NCBI GenBank assembly: GCA_028690585.1
Contig: JAQVAZ010000001.1
Location: forward strand, 129,964 to 193,963
Direction of reading: 5' to 3'
Length of the DNA stretch: 64,000 bases
Source: Candidatus Altimarinota bacterium
Lineage (GTDB): Bacteria > Patescibacteriota > Gracilibacteria > JAHISY01
The notes beneath the pieces were generated by a model. The model was not told where the DNA came from. It ran no database searches and saw only the letters and a list, made by a program, of their open reading frames with translations. This document shows positions 8,209-15,831 of the stretch, piece by piece. Numbering within the stretch: position 1 is the stretch's first letter; every line of letters starts with the position of its first letter. Both the position numbers and the translations under genes were made by a program.

Positions 8209-8246
8209 TCCTCCTTCGCCCCGCTAAGCGGGGCTTCGGCGGATTT
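8208..8246 (+). terminator. palindromic repeat acting as terminator after yggT
   Basis: Nested inverted repeat: TCCTCCTTCG, core GCCCCGCTAAGCGGGGC, CTTCGGCGGA, then TTTTCG. It belongs to the same GC-rich palindrome class as those at 10901 and 11243 and overlaps the yggT stop. Confidence 0.6.
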
Positions 8247-8274
8247 TCGCTCCTCAGTATAATTTTAAGGAGCT

Positions 8275-8592
8275 TCAATAAGGCAGAATCATCTCGGGTA
8301 GTGGCCCAACGCTGTAGCGGATTTTTTTCGCTTTCGGGAAACGATTCTGAAGTATTTCTAAAACAGTAGTTTCACACAGTCGCATCTGCGCTGCGATAGC
8401 AGAATTCACTACCGCGATTTGCACCACACCTTCCTTGATAGATTTCACGGCAAACTTCCCACTAATCTCGGGTAATTCTGCGAGGAAAAGCTTCTCAGCG
8501 CTGCTGCAAGCTTCCGCTGCGGAGAAAGTGCTTTGCATCTTTTTATCCGCCAATACACGGTTTAAAACGTTTCTGAGAGGCTCGAAACTCAT
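8275..8592 (-). CDS. DUF721/DciA-like protein
   Basis: 105 residues. The weak but recognisable DUF721 pattern is a short helical N-terminus (PLRNVLNRVLADKK), then beta segments VKSIKEGVVQIAVVNSAIAAQMRLCETTVLEILQNRF. DciA proteins load or stimulate the replicative helicase in bacteria without DnaC; dnaB is at 38511. The gene overlaps the end of ispG (ATGA), so it is translated after it. The typical Trp of the family is missing, so the assignment is tentative. Confidence 0.5.
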   Translation of the reverse strand: MSFEPLRNVLNRVLADKKMQSTFSAAEACSSAEKLFLAELPEISGKFAVKSIKEGVVQIAVVNSAIAAQMRLCETTVLEILQNRFPKAKKIRYSVGPLPEMILPY

Positions 8593-9623
8593 GCTTGCTG
8601 GATTAATTTTACAAACTCACCCAAAGCTTCTTTCTCAGAAATCGTTTTCACGAGTTTGCCTTTGGCATACAGCGCAAACATTTTCTTCCCACCGACTAAA
8701 GCGAAATCTGCGTGAGAAGCTTCACCTGGGCCATTTACCATACAACCCATTACCGCCACGGTGAGATTTTTTTTGATTCCCTCTACTGCTTCCTCGACTT
8801 GCGCTACTAGTGGAATCAAATCTACTTCAGTCCGGCCACAAGTTGGGCAACTGATTACTTCGATACCATCTTTGCGTAAACCCAAGACTCGCAGTAAATC
8901 TCGCGCCGCTTTTACTTCTACTTCTGGCTGCGCAGTGAGAGAAATTCTGATAGTGTTGCCGATTCCATCCAGCAGTAAACTTCCCAACCCCGCAGCGGAT
9001 TTCATAATTCCGAGCTTCTCACTTCCCGCTTCTGTGATTCCGAGATGCAGTGGATAGGAGATTTTCTTGGCGAGAATTCGGTAAGCCTCCACGGAAGTTT
9101 TTACATCGCTGGCTTTGGCGCTTACCACTAGATTCCGATAGCCCAATTTCTCAATCGCTTTTACATTCTTCACCGCGGATTCTGCCAGCTGCGCAGCTAT
9201 AGTTTTACTCTTCAGATTTTTTTCAAGGCTGCCAGCGTTTACTCCTACACGAATCGGGATTCCTCTTTTTTTACAGGCTAAAACTACTTCACGCAATTTA
9301 TCTTCGCCACCGATATTTCCAGGATTGATACGAATCTTATCTACACCATTCTCCACTGCGAGTAAGGCGAGGCGATAGTCGAAATGAATATCCGCTACGA
9401 GTGGAATTCCCTGCGTCTGTTTCCGGATTTCCTTCACCGCTTCCGCCGCCTCCATATCTGGAATCGCGATTCTCACTATCTCACAGCCAGCAGTCGCAAG
9501 GCTGCGAATTTGCTTCACTGTAGCCTCAACATTTTGCGTTTTAGTATTACACATACTCTGAATCGCTACGGGATTCTTCCCGCCGATTTTTACTTTGCCG
9601 ATTTGGATGATTTTAGTTGGCAT
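8589..9623 (-). CDS. ispG: 4-hydroxy-3-methylbut-2-enyl diphosphate synthase
   Basis: 344 residues. The TIM barrel has VADIHFDYRLAL and KIRINPGNIG; the C-terminal iron-sulfur domain has CPTCGR (Cys 259, 262) and MGCMVNGPGE (Cys 294), the three cluster ligands. It makes HMBPP in the MEP isoprenoid pathway, so this organism makes its own isoprenoid precursors, which many reduced lineages do not. No other MEP gene is in the window. Confidence 0.96.
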   Translation of the reverse strand: MPTKIIQIGKVKIGGKNPVAIQSMCNTKTQNVEATVKQIRSLATAGCEIVRIAIPDMEAAEAVKEIRKQTQGIPLVADIHFDYRLALLAVENGVDKIRINPGNIGGEDKLREVVLACKKRGIPIRVGVNAGSLEKNLKSKTIAAQLAESAVKNVKAIEKLGYRNLVVSAKASDVKTSVEAYRILAKKISYPLHLGITEAGSEKLGIMKSAAGLGSLLLDGIGNTIRISLTAQPEVEVKAARDLLRVLGLRKDGIEVISCPTCGRTEVDLIPLVAQVEEAVEGIKKNLTVAVMGCMVNGPGEASHADFALVGGKKMFALYAKGKLVKTISEKEALGEFVKLIQQA

Positions 9624-9631
9624 GGTTTGTT

Positions 9632-9660
9632 GTCATTCCTGCGAAGGCAGGAATCCAGAA
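9632..9660. repeat. TCATTCCTGC/GCAGGAATCC repeat
   Basis: Hairpin TTCCTGC-GAAG-GCAGGAA inside the conserved frame GTCAT...ATCCAGAA. Relatives at 9997, 15775, 42052, 58099 and 61037 have different but matching arms. Confidence 0.8.
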
Positions 9661-9685
9661 AGAATTATAAAGTTGGCATAAGAGG

Positions 9686-9991
9686 TTACAAATTCTCGAA
9701 TAACTTTGGGTAAAGATCTTCCCAGCTGGGATTGTCTTTTTCTATTAGGTTAATTTTCCATTCACGCTTCCATACTTTGAGTTGCTTCTCGCGCTGAATT
9801 GCCTCATCTACATTACCAAATTCTTCGTAATAAACTAGCTGATTTACTTTATATTTCTGAGTAAAACCTTTCCTCTTTCCCTCTTTATGTTGCGAAACTC
9901 TTGCTTGTAAATCACTCGTAATTCCGATGTAGAGAGTGGCATTTTTACCACTCGTCAGAATATAAACGCAATAGATTTTTTCTTCTCTCAT
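9686..9991 (-). CDS. GIY-YIG nuclease-like protein
   Basis: 101 residues, the single-domain UvrC-N type. The motif is YCVYILTSGKNATLYIGITSDLQARVSQHKEG, with Tyr pairs and the catalytic Arg, then YYEEFGNVDEAIQREKQLKVWKREWK. Such proteins are common in small genomes; the substrate is unknown. It overlaps the end of the pseudouridine synthase gene and would be translated after it. Confidence 0.85.
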   Translation of the reverse strand: MREEKIYCVYILTSGKNATLYIGITSDLQARVSQHKEGKRKGFTQKYKVNQLVYYEEFGNVDEAIQREKQLKVWKREWKINLIEKDNPSWEDLYPKLFENL

Positions 9992-10830
9992 TTTTTCTGG
10001 ATCCCAGCTTTCGCTGGGATGACAACGACTTCCATCTCCTGTGGTAAATCCGCGTGGAATTTGTATTTCAAAATTTCTAAATCACTCGCATGCAGCAGCA
10101 TTCTACCGCTGCCGCCATTTCCATAAATCTCATCTCCCACTACTGGGAAACCGATAGAAGCGAGATGAATGCGAATCTGATGCATTCTGCCTGTGAGAAT
10201 TTTCACTTCCAGCAAAGCGTTTTTACCAAGTTTCTTTACCAACTTCCAATGGGTTTCCGCACTGAAACCTTTTTCACTAATTCTCATCTGCTTATCATGC
10301 TTCTCGAGTTTGCTGATGATTTCTCCTTCAGTTTCTTTTGGAATTCCTTCCACCACTGCATAATAAGTTTTCTTCACGCGGCGCTTGCGGAATTCATCTT
10401 CGAGTTTTCGCGCAGCATTCGCATTCTTCGCAAAAATCACCACTCCGCTGGTAGCTTTATCAATGCGGTGAATTACAACCAGCGAGAGTTTCAGTAGCTT
10501 CTCCGCAGCTTCGCGCAAAGTATTTCCATGGGTGGCAACTCCCGCATGCATCGTGATACCACTGCGTTTATTGAAAGCAATCAAATCCTTATCTTCAAAC
10601 AAAATCTCACAGCCAGTCAGCAAACCGAAATTTTTCTGCGCATCAGGCAAGAAAATTTCCACACTGCTACCAGCCGGAATATCGCTATCGGCTTTCACGG
10701 GTTTGCTGGCGACTTTGATTTCTTTCTTCCGAAAAAGTTTCTGGAGGAAACCTCTGCGAATAAAAGGTAATGATTCACTGCAGAATCTCTCAGCGCGGAT
10801 TTTGCGGTTGGTGGTAAAAGTGAATTTCAT
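9988..10830 (-). CDS. RluA-family pseudouridine synthase
   Basis: 280 residues. An S4-like N-terminus (RRGFLQKLFRKKEIKV) precedes the catalytic domain with HRIDKATSGV, where Asp 124 is the nucleophile, and LLEVKILTGRMHQIRIHLASIGFPVVGDEIYG. It isomerises uridine in rRNA or tRNA; the exact site is unknown (RluC/RluD class). The last residues VIPAKAGIQKK are translated from a TCATCCCAGC palindromic repeat, which also provides the stop. Confidence 0.9.
   Translation of the reverse strand: MKFTFTTNRKIRAERFCSESLPFIRRGFLQKLFRKKEIKVASKPVKADSDIPAGSSVEIFLPDAQKNFGLLTGCEILFEDKDLIAFNKRSGITMHAGVATHGNTLREAAEKLLKLSLVVIHRIDKATSGVVIFAKNANAARKLEDEFRKRRVKKTYYAVVEGIPKETEGEIISKLEKHDKQMRISEKGFSAETHWKLVKKLGKNALLEVKILTGRMHQIRIHLASIGFPVVGDEIYGNGGSGRMLLHASDLEILKYKFHADLPQEMEVVVIPAKAGIQKK
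9997..10024 (-). repeat. palindromic repeat forming a protein C-terminus
   Basis: Minus strand GTCATCCCAGC-GAAA-GCTGGGATCCAGAA lies in frame at the end of the pseudouridine synthase gene and encodes VIPAKAGIQ. Confidence 0.85.
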
Positions 10831-10900
10831 AGGTAAAGCTTTCCAATTTTACGCTAAATCAGTAAAATCCCCGCATCATTCGGAAATATTGGGGAGGCAA

Positions 10901-10965
10901 TCCCGCTTAGCGGGACTTCGCTTCACTCAGGTGGTAAGGCACCCCGCCTTGGCGGGGCATCGGGG
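10901..10965 (+). repeat. tRNA-Gln-like fragment with two palindromes
   Basis: TCCCGCTTAGCGGGA (10901-10915) is followed by GGTGGTAAGGCA, which equals the D-arm of the tRNA-Gln at 11390, then CCCCGCCTTGGCGGGG (10942-10957) where the anticodon arm should be, then CATCGGGG as in the tRNA variable region. It is the left outlier of the array at 11216. Confidence 0.75.
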
Positions 10966-10978
10966 TAAAACTATTTGA

Positions 10979-11227
10979 ATGCACTTTGTTTATATTTTAC
11001 AAAGCGATAAAGATAAAAAATTTTATATCGGGCAAACAAATAATATTGAGGCAAGATTAAAAAGGCATAATACTGGGCAAGTGCTTTCTACAAAACACAG
11101 AATTCCTTTACAATTAATCCACTTTGAAAAATTCGTAACCCGAAGTGAGGCGATGCGAAGAGAGAAATATATGAAATCTTTGAAAGGTGGAAACGAATTT
11201 GAGAAAATCTTAAAACATTGGGATTAG
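10979..11227 (+). CDS. GIY-YIG nuclease-like protein
   Basis: 82 residues: HFVYILQSDKDKKFYIGQTNNIEARLKRHNTG is a GIY-YIG core with the conserved Arg, and EAMRREKYMKSLKGG follows. The gene lies between two tRNA-Gln-like repeat fragments, and its last codons HWD and stop are formed by the first bases of the downstream repeat. TAAAAC ends 7 nt before ATG. The position suggests it moved together with, or helped create, the tRNA-like repeats; this is inference. Confidence 0.85.
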   Translation: MHFVYILQSDKDKKFYIGQTNNIEARLKRHNTGQVLSTKHRIPLQLIHFEKFVTRSEAMRREKYMKSLKGGNEFEKILKHWD

Positions 11228-11386
11228 CCAAGTAGTAAGGCACCCCGCCTTGGCGGGGCATCGGGGCTCGAATCCGCTAAAACAAAAGGGAGATTTTCTA
11301 CATTGGGGATTAGCCAAGTGGTAAGGCACCCCGCCTTGGCGGGGCATCGGGGCTCGAATCCGCTAAAACAAAAGGGAGATTTTCTA
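11216..11386 (+). repeat. two tandem 85-86 bp tRNA-Gln-like units
   Basis: Each unit starts CATTGGGGATTAGCC (the first has one G fewer), continues AAGTGGTAAGGCA as in the real tRNA-Gln, then has CCCCGCCTTGGCGGGG (11243-11258, 11329-11344) in place of the anticodon stem-loop, then CATCGGGG and CTCGAATCC resembling the T-arm, then a shared AAACAAAAGGGAG tail. The real tRNA at 11390 is the third member in register. The units lack a 3' acceptor strand and cannot form charged tRNAs. Confidence 0.85.
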
Positions 11387-11389
11387 CAT

Positions 11390-11463
11390 TGGGGATTAGC
11401 CAAGTGGTAAGGCAGCGGGTTCTGGTCCCGCCATCGGGGGTTCGAATCCCTCATCCCCAACCA
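11390..11463 (+). tRNA. tRNA-Gln (CTG)
   Basis: 74 nt with encoded CCA. Acceptor TGGGGAT pairs with ATCCCCA; D-arm GCC...GGC; anticodon stem GCGGG/CCCGC with loop TTCTGGT (anticodon CTG); T-loop TTCGAAT. Discriminator A. It reads CAG codons. Confidence 0.93.
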
Positions 11464-11530
11464 TTGCCATCTCCATCTTTTTGTGTTACAATAAGCGCGT
11501 GTTTACGCACTAACTGTAGACAAAAACAAA

Positions 11531-12655
11531 ATGACTTTTGAGGAATTAGCGGAGGCCTTAGGGATTCGAAACAAGACTCTTCGAATGGCTTTTTCGCGCC
11601 ATAGACTCTCTATCGGTAAGCCTGCCGATATCCAGAGTTTCCTCACTCAGAGATTCAGTGGAAGACGCAGACACCGCGCTGCGCGGCCACAGCAAACTGC
11701 GAAACATCTCGAGAAGTGGCGGTTTGTGAAGAAGACAAAAGTGGAAGCAACTCCCCCACCAACTGAAAAGATTACGCGAGATACGGAGATGGAAGCAAGG
11801 ATTAAGACTTTCGAGGAGGAAGTTATTTCCTTACAAACGAAAATCTCTACAACAGAAACAAAGCTGCAAGAAAAAGATGTGAGGATTCAGCAGCTAGAGA
11901 CAGAGAAGCTAAAACTAGAGGAGGCAAATGCCAGCCTAGAGAAAACCAATCAGGCCTTGAAAATGCAGCTATCAGCAGTGGAATCCATCAGCCAAGCGCA
12001 AGGCAAGATTATCGAGAATCTGAGAGAGAAAAAATCTGAGAAAAAAGACGAGACAAAAAATCCAGTAGAAAAATCTACAGAAGCGAATCAAGAAAGCTTA
12101 GCTGAGGCAAATGTAGAGACACCCCGGCGGGGTGTCTCTACTCCCGAGGGGATTCCAACAGAATCTGCGGAAGAAACACCTAAAGTAATCCCCGCGGAAG
12201 AAGCAGTAGTGAAATCCGAGGAGAAAGCAGCAACCGAAACACCTACGGCAGCAGAGGTTTTCTCGGAAATCCCAGATGAAAGGAATCCAGAAAAAGAAAA
12301 ACAAACTGAGGTTGAGGCTGCGGAAATTTCTCAAACTACAGGCAATGAAACTCCAACTGCGAAAGAAGTGAAAAGTGAGGAAACTCCTACCATCTCCGAG
12401 GCGACAAAAGCTGCGGAAAATAAAACCGAAACCACAGAGACAGAAGCAGGAGAAAATTCCACAAAGGAAAAAGCAGTCTCAGACTCCCCTGCGGTAGAAA
12501 CAGAAAACGCAGAAACGAATCAGAAAAACGTAGAGACTCCCCATTGGGGAGTCTCTACTATCGCGGAAGTAGCAGCAGAGGAAAAAGTGGAAATAGAGAC
12601 TCCAGCGGAGGCGCGAAGTGAGACAGTGGAATCTCCTGCGGAGGTGGCGCAGTAA
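11531..12655 (+). CDS. coiled-coil protein with disordered Glu/Thr-rich tail
   Basis: 374 residues. Residues 1-40 (TFEELAEALGIRNKTLRMAFSRHRL) look like a small helix-turn-helix; 40-65 is Arg-rich. Residues 80-170 form a clear coiled coil. The last 200 residues are Glu/Thr/Ala-rich and probably disordered. Two GTAGAGAC palindromes are embedded in frame and encode NVETPRRGVST (about residue 195) and NVETPHWGVST (about residue 334). A DNA-binding or scaffold role is possible; no family is recognised. Confidence 0.6.
   Translation: MTFEELAEALGIRNKTLRMAFSRHRLSIGKPADIQSFLTQRFSGRRRHRAARPQQTAKHLEKWRFVKKTKVEATPPPTEKITRDTEMEARIKTFEEEVISLQTKISTTETKLQEKDVRIQQLETEKLKLEEANASLEKTNQALKMQLSAVESISQAQGKIIENLREKKSEKKDETKNPVEKSTEANQESLAEANVETPRRGVSTPEGIPTESAEETPKVIPAEEAVVKSEEKAATETPTAAEVFSEIPDERNPEKEKQTEVEAAEISQTTGNETPTAKEVKSEETPTISEATKAAENKTETTETEAGENSTKEKAVSDSPAVETENAETNQKNVETPHWGVSTIAEVAAEEKVEIETPAEARSETVESPAEVAQ
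12113..12141. repeat. GTAGAGAC-ACCCC palindrome in coding sequence
   Basis: 13-nt arms GTAGAGACACCCC and GGGGTGTCTCTAC with loop GGC. The inner arm base is A/T where other copies have G/C or T/A. Confidence 0.9.
12530..12558. repeat. GTAGAGAC-TCCCC palindrome in coding sequence
   Basis: 13-nt arms GTAGAGACTCCCC and GGGGAGTCTCTAC with loop ATT, in the same reading frame as the copy at 12113. Confidence 0.9.
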
Positions 12656-12789
12656 AAAACTAGAGAATTGCTTGAGTATTAAAAGTATGTGAAATGAGTG
12701 TAATGAGTTGGTTTTTTAGGTGAATATGGGGATAAAATGGAAAATAGTTTTTAAGAAATTAATAAAACTGATTTTAAAAATACCAATTA

Positions 12790-14235
12790 ATGAACACTAC
12801 TTTGACAGCACCCGAAGCTGAAAGCTTTATGATCCCTATAGGCGGATTATTCCCAAAATTTGAAAAACATCTAAAAACAAAAGGAAACTCTAGAATTTTA
12901 TTCTCTGGCAAATTTGGTATTGGAAAAACATATTTTTTAAATGAATTTTTCAAGAGTAAAATAACTGAATACGAAGTCTTTCATCTATTCCCGATAAATT
13001 ACCAAATCTCCTCAAATGAAGATATTACAGACTTTTTGAAATACGATATCTTGATTGAGTTACTTAAAAAAGATGAAAATGCTTTTGGGGATGATGACTA
13101 CTCTAGCCTTGTCGACTTTAGTAATATGCTTTACTTGTGGGGAGAAAAAAACTTCGCTGAAATTCTAAAAACAACCGCCTCTTGGATTCCTAAAGTGGGA
13201 AAACCCTTAAAAGATACCATCGTATTAATCGAAAAATTTTTAAAATTTCAAGAAAAAGTGAAGAAAGGAAAGAAGGGATTTATTGATAAATTTTTAACCG
13301 AAATTAAGAAAAAAGATGTTTCAGAAACAGATATATTGAGTGGACTTTTGAATGAAAAAATCAAAAAGATTAAGGGAGAAAAAGAAAGTGTTTTAGTTTT
13401 GGATGATTTGGAACGCATTGATCCAGAACATATTTTTAGAATCTTGAACATTTTTTCTGCGCATCTAAATACCAAAAACGAGGAGGCTCCAAATAAATTT
13501 GGTTTTGATAAAATCATCATCGTTGCAGATTTTAAAAACCTGAGAAGTATATTTCACCATAGATATGGCGAGGAAACCGATTACTGTGGATACTTCAATA
13601 AATATTATAGTTTTGAAATTTTTCAATTTAAGAATGAGGAAATAATTAGAGAGACAGTAGATGAAATTATTTCAAAATTTATAGTAGAAGACCCAAAGTT
13701 AAAAGATGCTATGAGTGTAAGAAATCATGGTTTTATGGCGCTAATTCTGAAAGATATTTTATTGAAATCTTTAAATTTATCAGGAAAGGAAAAGCTAGAT
13801 TTAAGGCAGCTACTTAAAGGAATCAAATTTCCTATAACTGCTTTTCGTGAAAATTCATACAGAAAAGATTTTTTTGAAGAGAGAAATGGCTCTATTTTAA
13901 AATTTATAAACTTAGGCATAGAAGGATTAATTTCTATTTTTGGAGGACTACACACTGACTTCTTGACTGTCTTAAAAAAAATTAGACTGAAGATTAAGCC
14001 GATCGGTATACAGGAAGATCATATTTACAGTTTTTTTTCTTTATCGCTACTGAGGGAAATGACCCCACACAAAATAGAAGTTGGTCCCTATACTTGGGAA
14101 GATTATTTCATCGATGTTGATGAGAAGGAAGATAAGATTACACAAATCAGAGACAAAAACAGAGAATATGCAGAATCCGCAGAGAGATTATTCTTTGATT
14201 TATTAATTAAATATACAGAAGACAAGTTTTATTAA
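12790..14235 (+). CDS. KAP-type P-loop NTPase
   Basis: 481 residues, AT-rich. Walker A is GKFGIGKT at 40-47; Walker B VLVLDDLERID at 201-211 has the paired Asp typical of KAP/STAND-related ATPases. The remaining C-terminal 250 residues are helical with no recognised domain. No membrane segment is obvious, unlike classic KAP proteins. KAP and similar NTPases are often found in anti-phage or membrane-associated signalling loci. Its neighbours are a coiled-coil protein and a gene with an in-frame stop, in an accessory zone next to a tRNA. Confidence 0.7.
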   Translation: MNTTLTAPEAESFMIPIGGLFPKFEKHLKTKGNSRILFSGKFGIGKTYFLNEFFKSKITEYEVFHLFPINYQISSNEDITDFLKYDILIELLKKDENAFGDDDYSSLVDFSNMLYLWGEKNFAEILKTTASWIPKVGKPLKDTIVLIEKFLKFQEKVKKGKKGFIDKFLTEIKKKDVSETDILSGLLNEKIKKIKGEKESVLVLDDLERIDPEHIFRILNIFSAHLNTKNEEAPNKFGFDKIIIVADFKNLRSIFHHRYGEETDYCGYFNKYYSFEIFQFKNEEIIRETVDEIISKFIVEDPKLKDAMSVRNHGFMALILKDILLKSLNLSGKEKLDLRQLLKGIKFPITAFRENSYRKDFFEERNGSILKFINLGIEGLISIFGGLHTDFLTVLKKIRLKIKPIGIQEDHIYSFFSLSLLREMTPHKIEVGPYTWEDYFIDVDEKEDKITQIRDKNREYAESAERLFFDLLIKYTEDKFY

Positions 14236-14267
14236 TAAATCTTCTTTAGCAACAAACTCCCTTGCTG

Positions 14268-14322
14268 GTCGGGGTTTCCCTAGGGGAAGCCTTCGGCTTG
14301 TAACCCCGACTTTTCGTTTTTT
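14268..14322 (+). terminator. terminator after the NTPase gene
   Basis: GTCGGGGTT (14268-14276) pairs with AACCCCGAC (14302-14310), with an inner GAAGCCTTCGGCTT hairpin, then TTTTCGTTTTTT. Confidence 0.8.
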
Positions 14323-14331
14323 ATATTGCAG

Positions 14332-14601
14332 CTAAGCTTCGAGACTAGAGAGAGTATTACTCCTCTCGATTCCCGCCTGATGTGGTTGCGCTTCTCCAGT
14401 CTCTATCGCTGCCTCATTGGCGATTACCCACTGCGTAATCCGCTTATCGCTGACGAATTCGCTACCACTGTCTGCGAGTAACCCACTCTCATGCAGCGCG
14501 GCAAAAACAGAGGTTTCATCAGCGCGGTAGATTTGCTGAATCGCATTCTCCAAACCATCAGGATAAAAAGTCTCCACAATTTCCGTGAAACGGATTAATT
14601 C
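14332..14601 (-). other. open frame continuing past an in-frame TGA
   Basis: This is the same frame as the gene at 14602-15111, directly after its TGA: ELIRFTEIVETFYPDG, then a helical stretch QQIYRADETSVFAALHESG and WVIANEAAIETGEAQPHQ, ending at a second stop. It looks like genuine protein sequence of 89 codons. A GTG at 14575-14577 could also start it independently. It may be a broken C-terminus, a separate small gene or a readthrough extension. Confidence 0.5.
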
Positions 14602-15111
14602 TCACGGAGGTAAAACATTGTGGATTAATTCACCTCGGATAAAAACTTTATCCCAAAGCTTGAGAGATTTATTTTTATCCTCAACTTCTTCCGTAATTAA
14701 CGCTGAGTCTTTCGGAGCAATAACTCTCGCAGTTAAAGAAATATCTACGATTTGCCCATCAGGTTTTCTCTCTACTAGCCTTACGATATCTGTAACTTTT
14801 TTTCCTGCTTTCTTCGCTAAACGCATTAACTCTGCTGCATCTTTATCAGTAACTGGGCTGCCAGTTTCTAGATTGCTATCAAATTTATCACGAACATCAG
14901 CAAGTTGAGTAAGTGTTTCTGCTTGAGCTTTTAACTGAATACCTTCAGTTTTTTCTGTTTTAGTTTTAGAGTTTTCACTAACATACGAATTTTTCTCTGC
15001 CAAAACTTCAGCAGGAAGCTCGAAATTATCATCAGCTGATTCTTCTTGATCTTTCTTCTCAGGAGAATTCTTTACCTGCGCTTTCGGCATTTCTTCTTGA
15101 TTGTCTGGCAA
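14602..15111 (-). CDS. hypothetical charged protein ending at an in-frame TGA
   Basis: 169 residues, no known family. The N-terminal 60 residues are Glu/Lys/Gln-rich and probably disordered; the rest includes ETLTQLADVRDKFDSN, AAELMRLAKKAGKKVTDIVRLVE and a beta-like QIVDISLTARVIAPKDSALI. The TGA lies in the left arm of a small hairpin, CCGTGA...TCACGG, and the frame continues for 89 codons. Next to the KAP NTPase but on the opposite strand. Confidence 0.5.
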   Translation of the reverse strand: MPDNQEEMPKAQVKNSPEKKDQEESADDNFELPAEVLAEKNSYVSENSKTKTEKTEGIQLKAQAETLTQLADVRDKFDSNLETGSPVTDKDAAELMRLAKKAGKKVTDIVRLVERKPDGQIVDISLTARVIAPKDSALITEEVEDKNKSLKLWDKVFIRGELIHNVLPP

Positions 15112-15176
15112 AAATAGCAGATTAAAGATTTGTCGAATTATAAACTACTCTTAAAAATAAATCCCTAACAATAAAA

Positions 15177-15536
15177 TTATTCACCAAGTTCTCTCTTGAT
15201 ATATCTTTCTATTTTTTCATCTGACCAATTTGTTTTTCCCTTCAATAGCTTTCTCATATCCTGTCTTATTCTTAGCTGCTTTTCCTCTGCATTTTTGATT
15301 TTCATATCACCTCTTATGTTTAATTCTCCAGCCTCAGCGCGTAAATCTGGGCCTTTCGATTGAGTGCGCACTTCCCAAGCTTGCGCTTCTTTTGGTGATA
15401 ACAAATCTCCAATAACTCTCACTCCAGAAACAGTTGCCACAGTAGCAGCAGCTCCGCCTAATAAAAGATGAAGAAATTCTCTTCTACTAATACCCTCTCC
15501 ACTAATTTCTTCTTTCTGCATGGTTTCTTTACTCAT
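15177..15536 (-). CDS. small protein with twin-arginine signal
   Basis: 119 residues. ISRREFLHLLLGGAAATVATVSGV is a twin-arginine (Tat) signal: SRREF followed by a hydrophobic, Ala/Gly-rich segment and a possible cleavage site near AQA. The mature part is charged and helical (MKIKNAEEKQLRIRQDMRKLLKGK). Export in a folded state is predicted; no cofactor motif or family is seen. Confidence 0.6.
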   Translation of the reverse strand: MSKETMQKEEISGEGISRREFLHLLLGGAAATVATVSGVRVIGDLLSPKEAQAWEVRTQSKGPDLRAEAGELNIRGDMKIKNAEEKQLRIRQDMRKLLKGKTNWSDEKIERYIKRELGE

Positions 15537-15550
15537 GGCTTTGAGAATTA

Positions 15551-15576
15551 GAAAAAATCCGCTTAGAGAAGCGGAT
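15551..15576 (-). terminator. minus-strand terminator
   Basis: Minus strand ATCCGCTT-CTCT-AAGCGGAT followed by TTTTTT. It lies in the 295-bp gap downstream of typA and upstream of the Tat protein gene. The rest of the gap holds two more hairpins (GAAACT...AGTTTC, AATAAG...CTTATT) and a palindromic repeat, with no gene seen. Confidence 0.65.
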
Positions 15577-15774
15577 GGTAACCAAAATTTGGCTCAAAAA
15601 AATCCAAATGAAACTGTGGGATAGTTTCATTTTTGCCCTCGAAACAAGAGAGGTGAATAAGCAAGTTAACTTATTTCTTCTCAAATTTCCCTCATTTCAC
15701 CAGCTTTGTCAAATCCGACTCGTGGCATTTTTAAGATTCCTGTAATCGGATTGAGAAAGGAATAACTTTTGTAA

Positions 15775-15804
15775 TTCTGGATTCCCGCTTTCGCGGGAAT
15801 GACA
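15775..15804. repeat. GATTCCCGC/GCGGGAATGAC repeat
   Basis: Copy of the ATCC...GTCAT family with arms TTCCCGC/GCGGGAA and loop TTTC, followed by a degenerate half copy GCAGGAATGACAAAAGG. Confidence 0.8.
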
Positions 15805-15831
15805 AGGAGGCAGGAATGACAAAAGGAAAAA

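Noticed and set aside
11216-11389. CRISPR array
   Set aside because: Units are long tRNA-like copies without unique spacers and no cas genes are present.
11224-11460. 78-residue minus-strand frame over the tRNA-Gln array
   Set aside because: It is the translation of tRNA and tRNA-like repeats, with an internally repeated peptide.
14332-15111. TGA read as glycine (code 25)
   Set aside because: rfbB, rpoD and other genes end at TGA with normal C-termini, so TGA is a stop in this genome.
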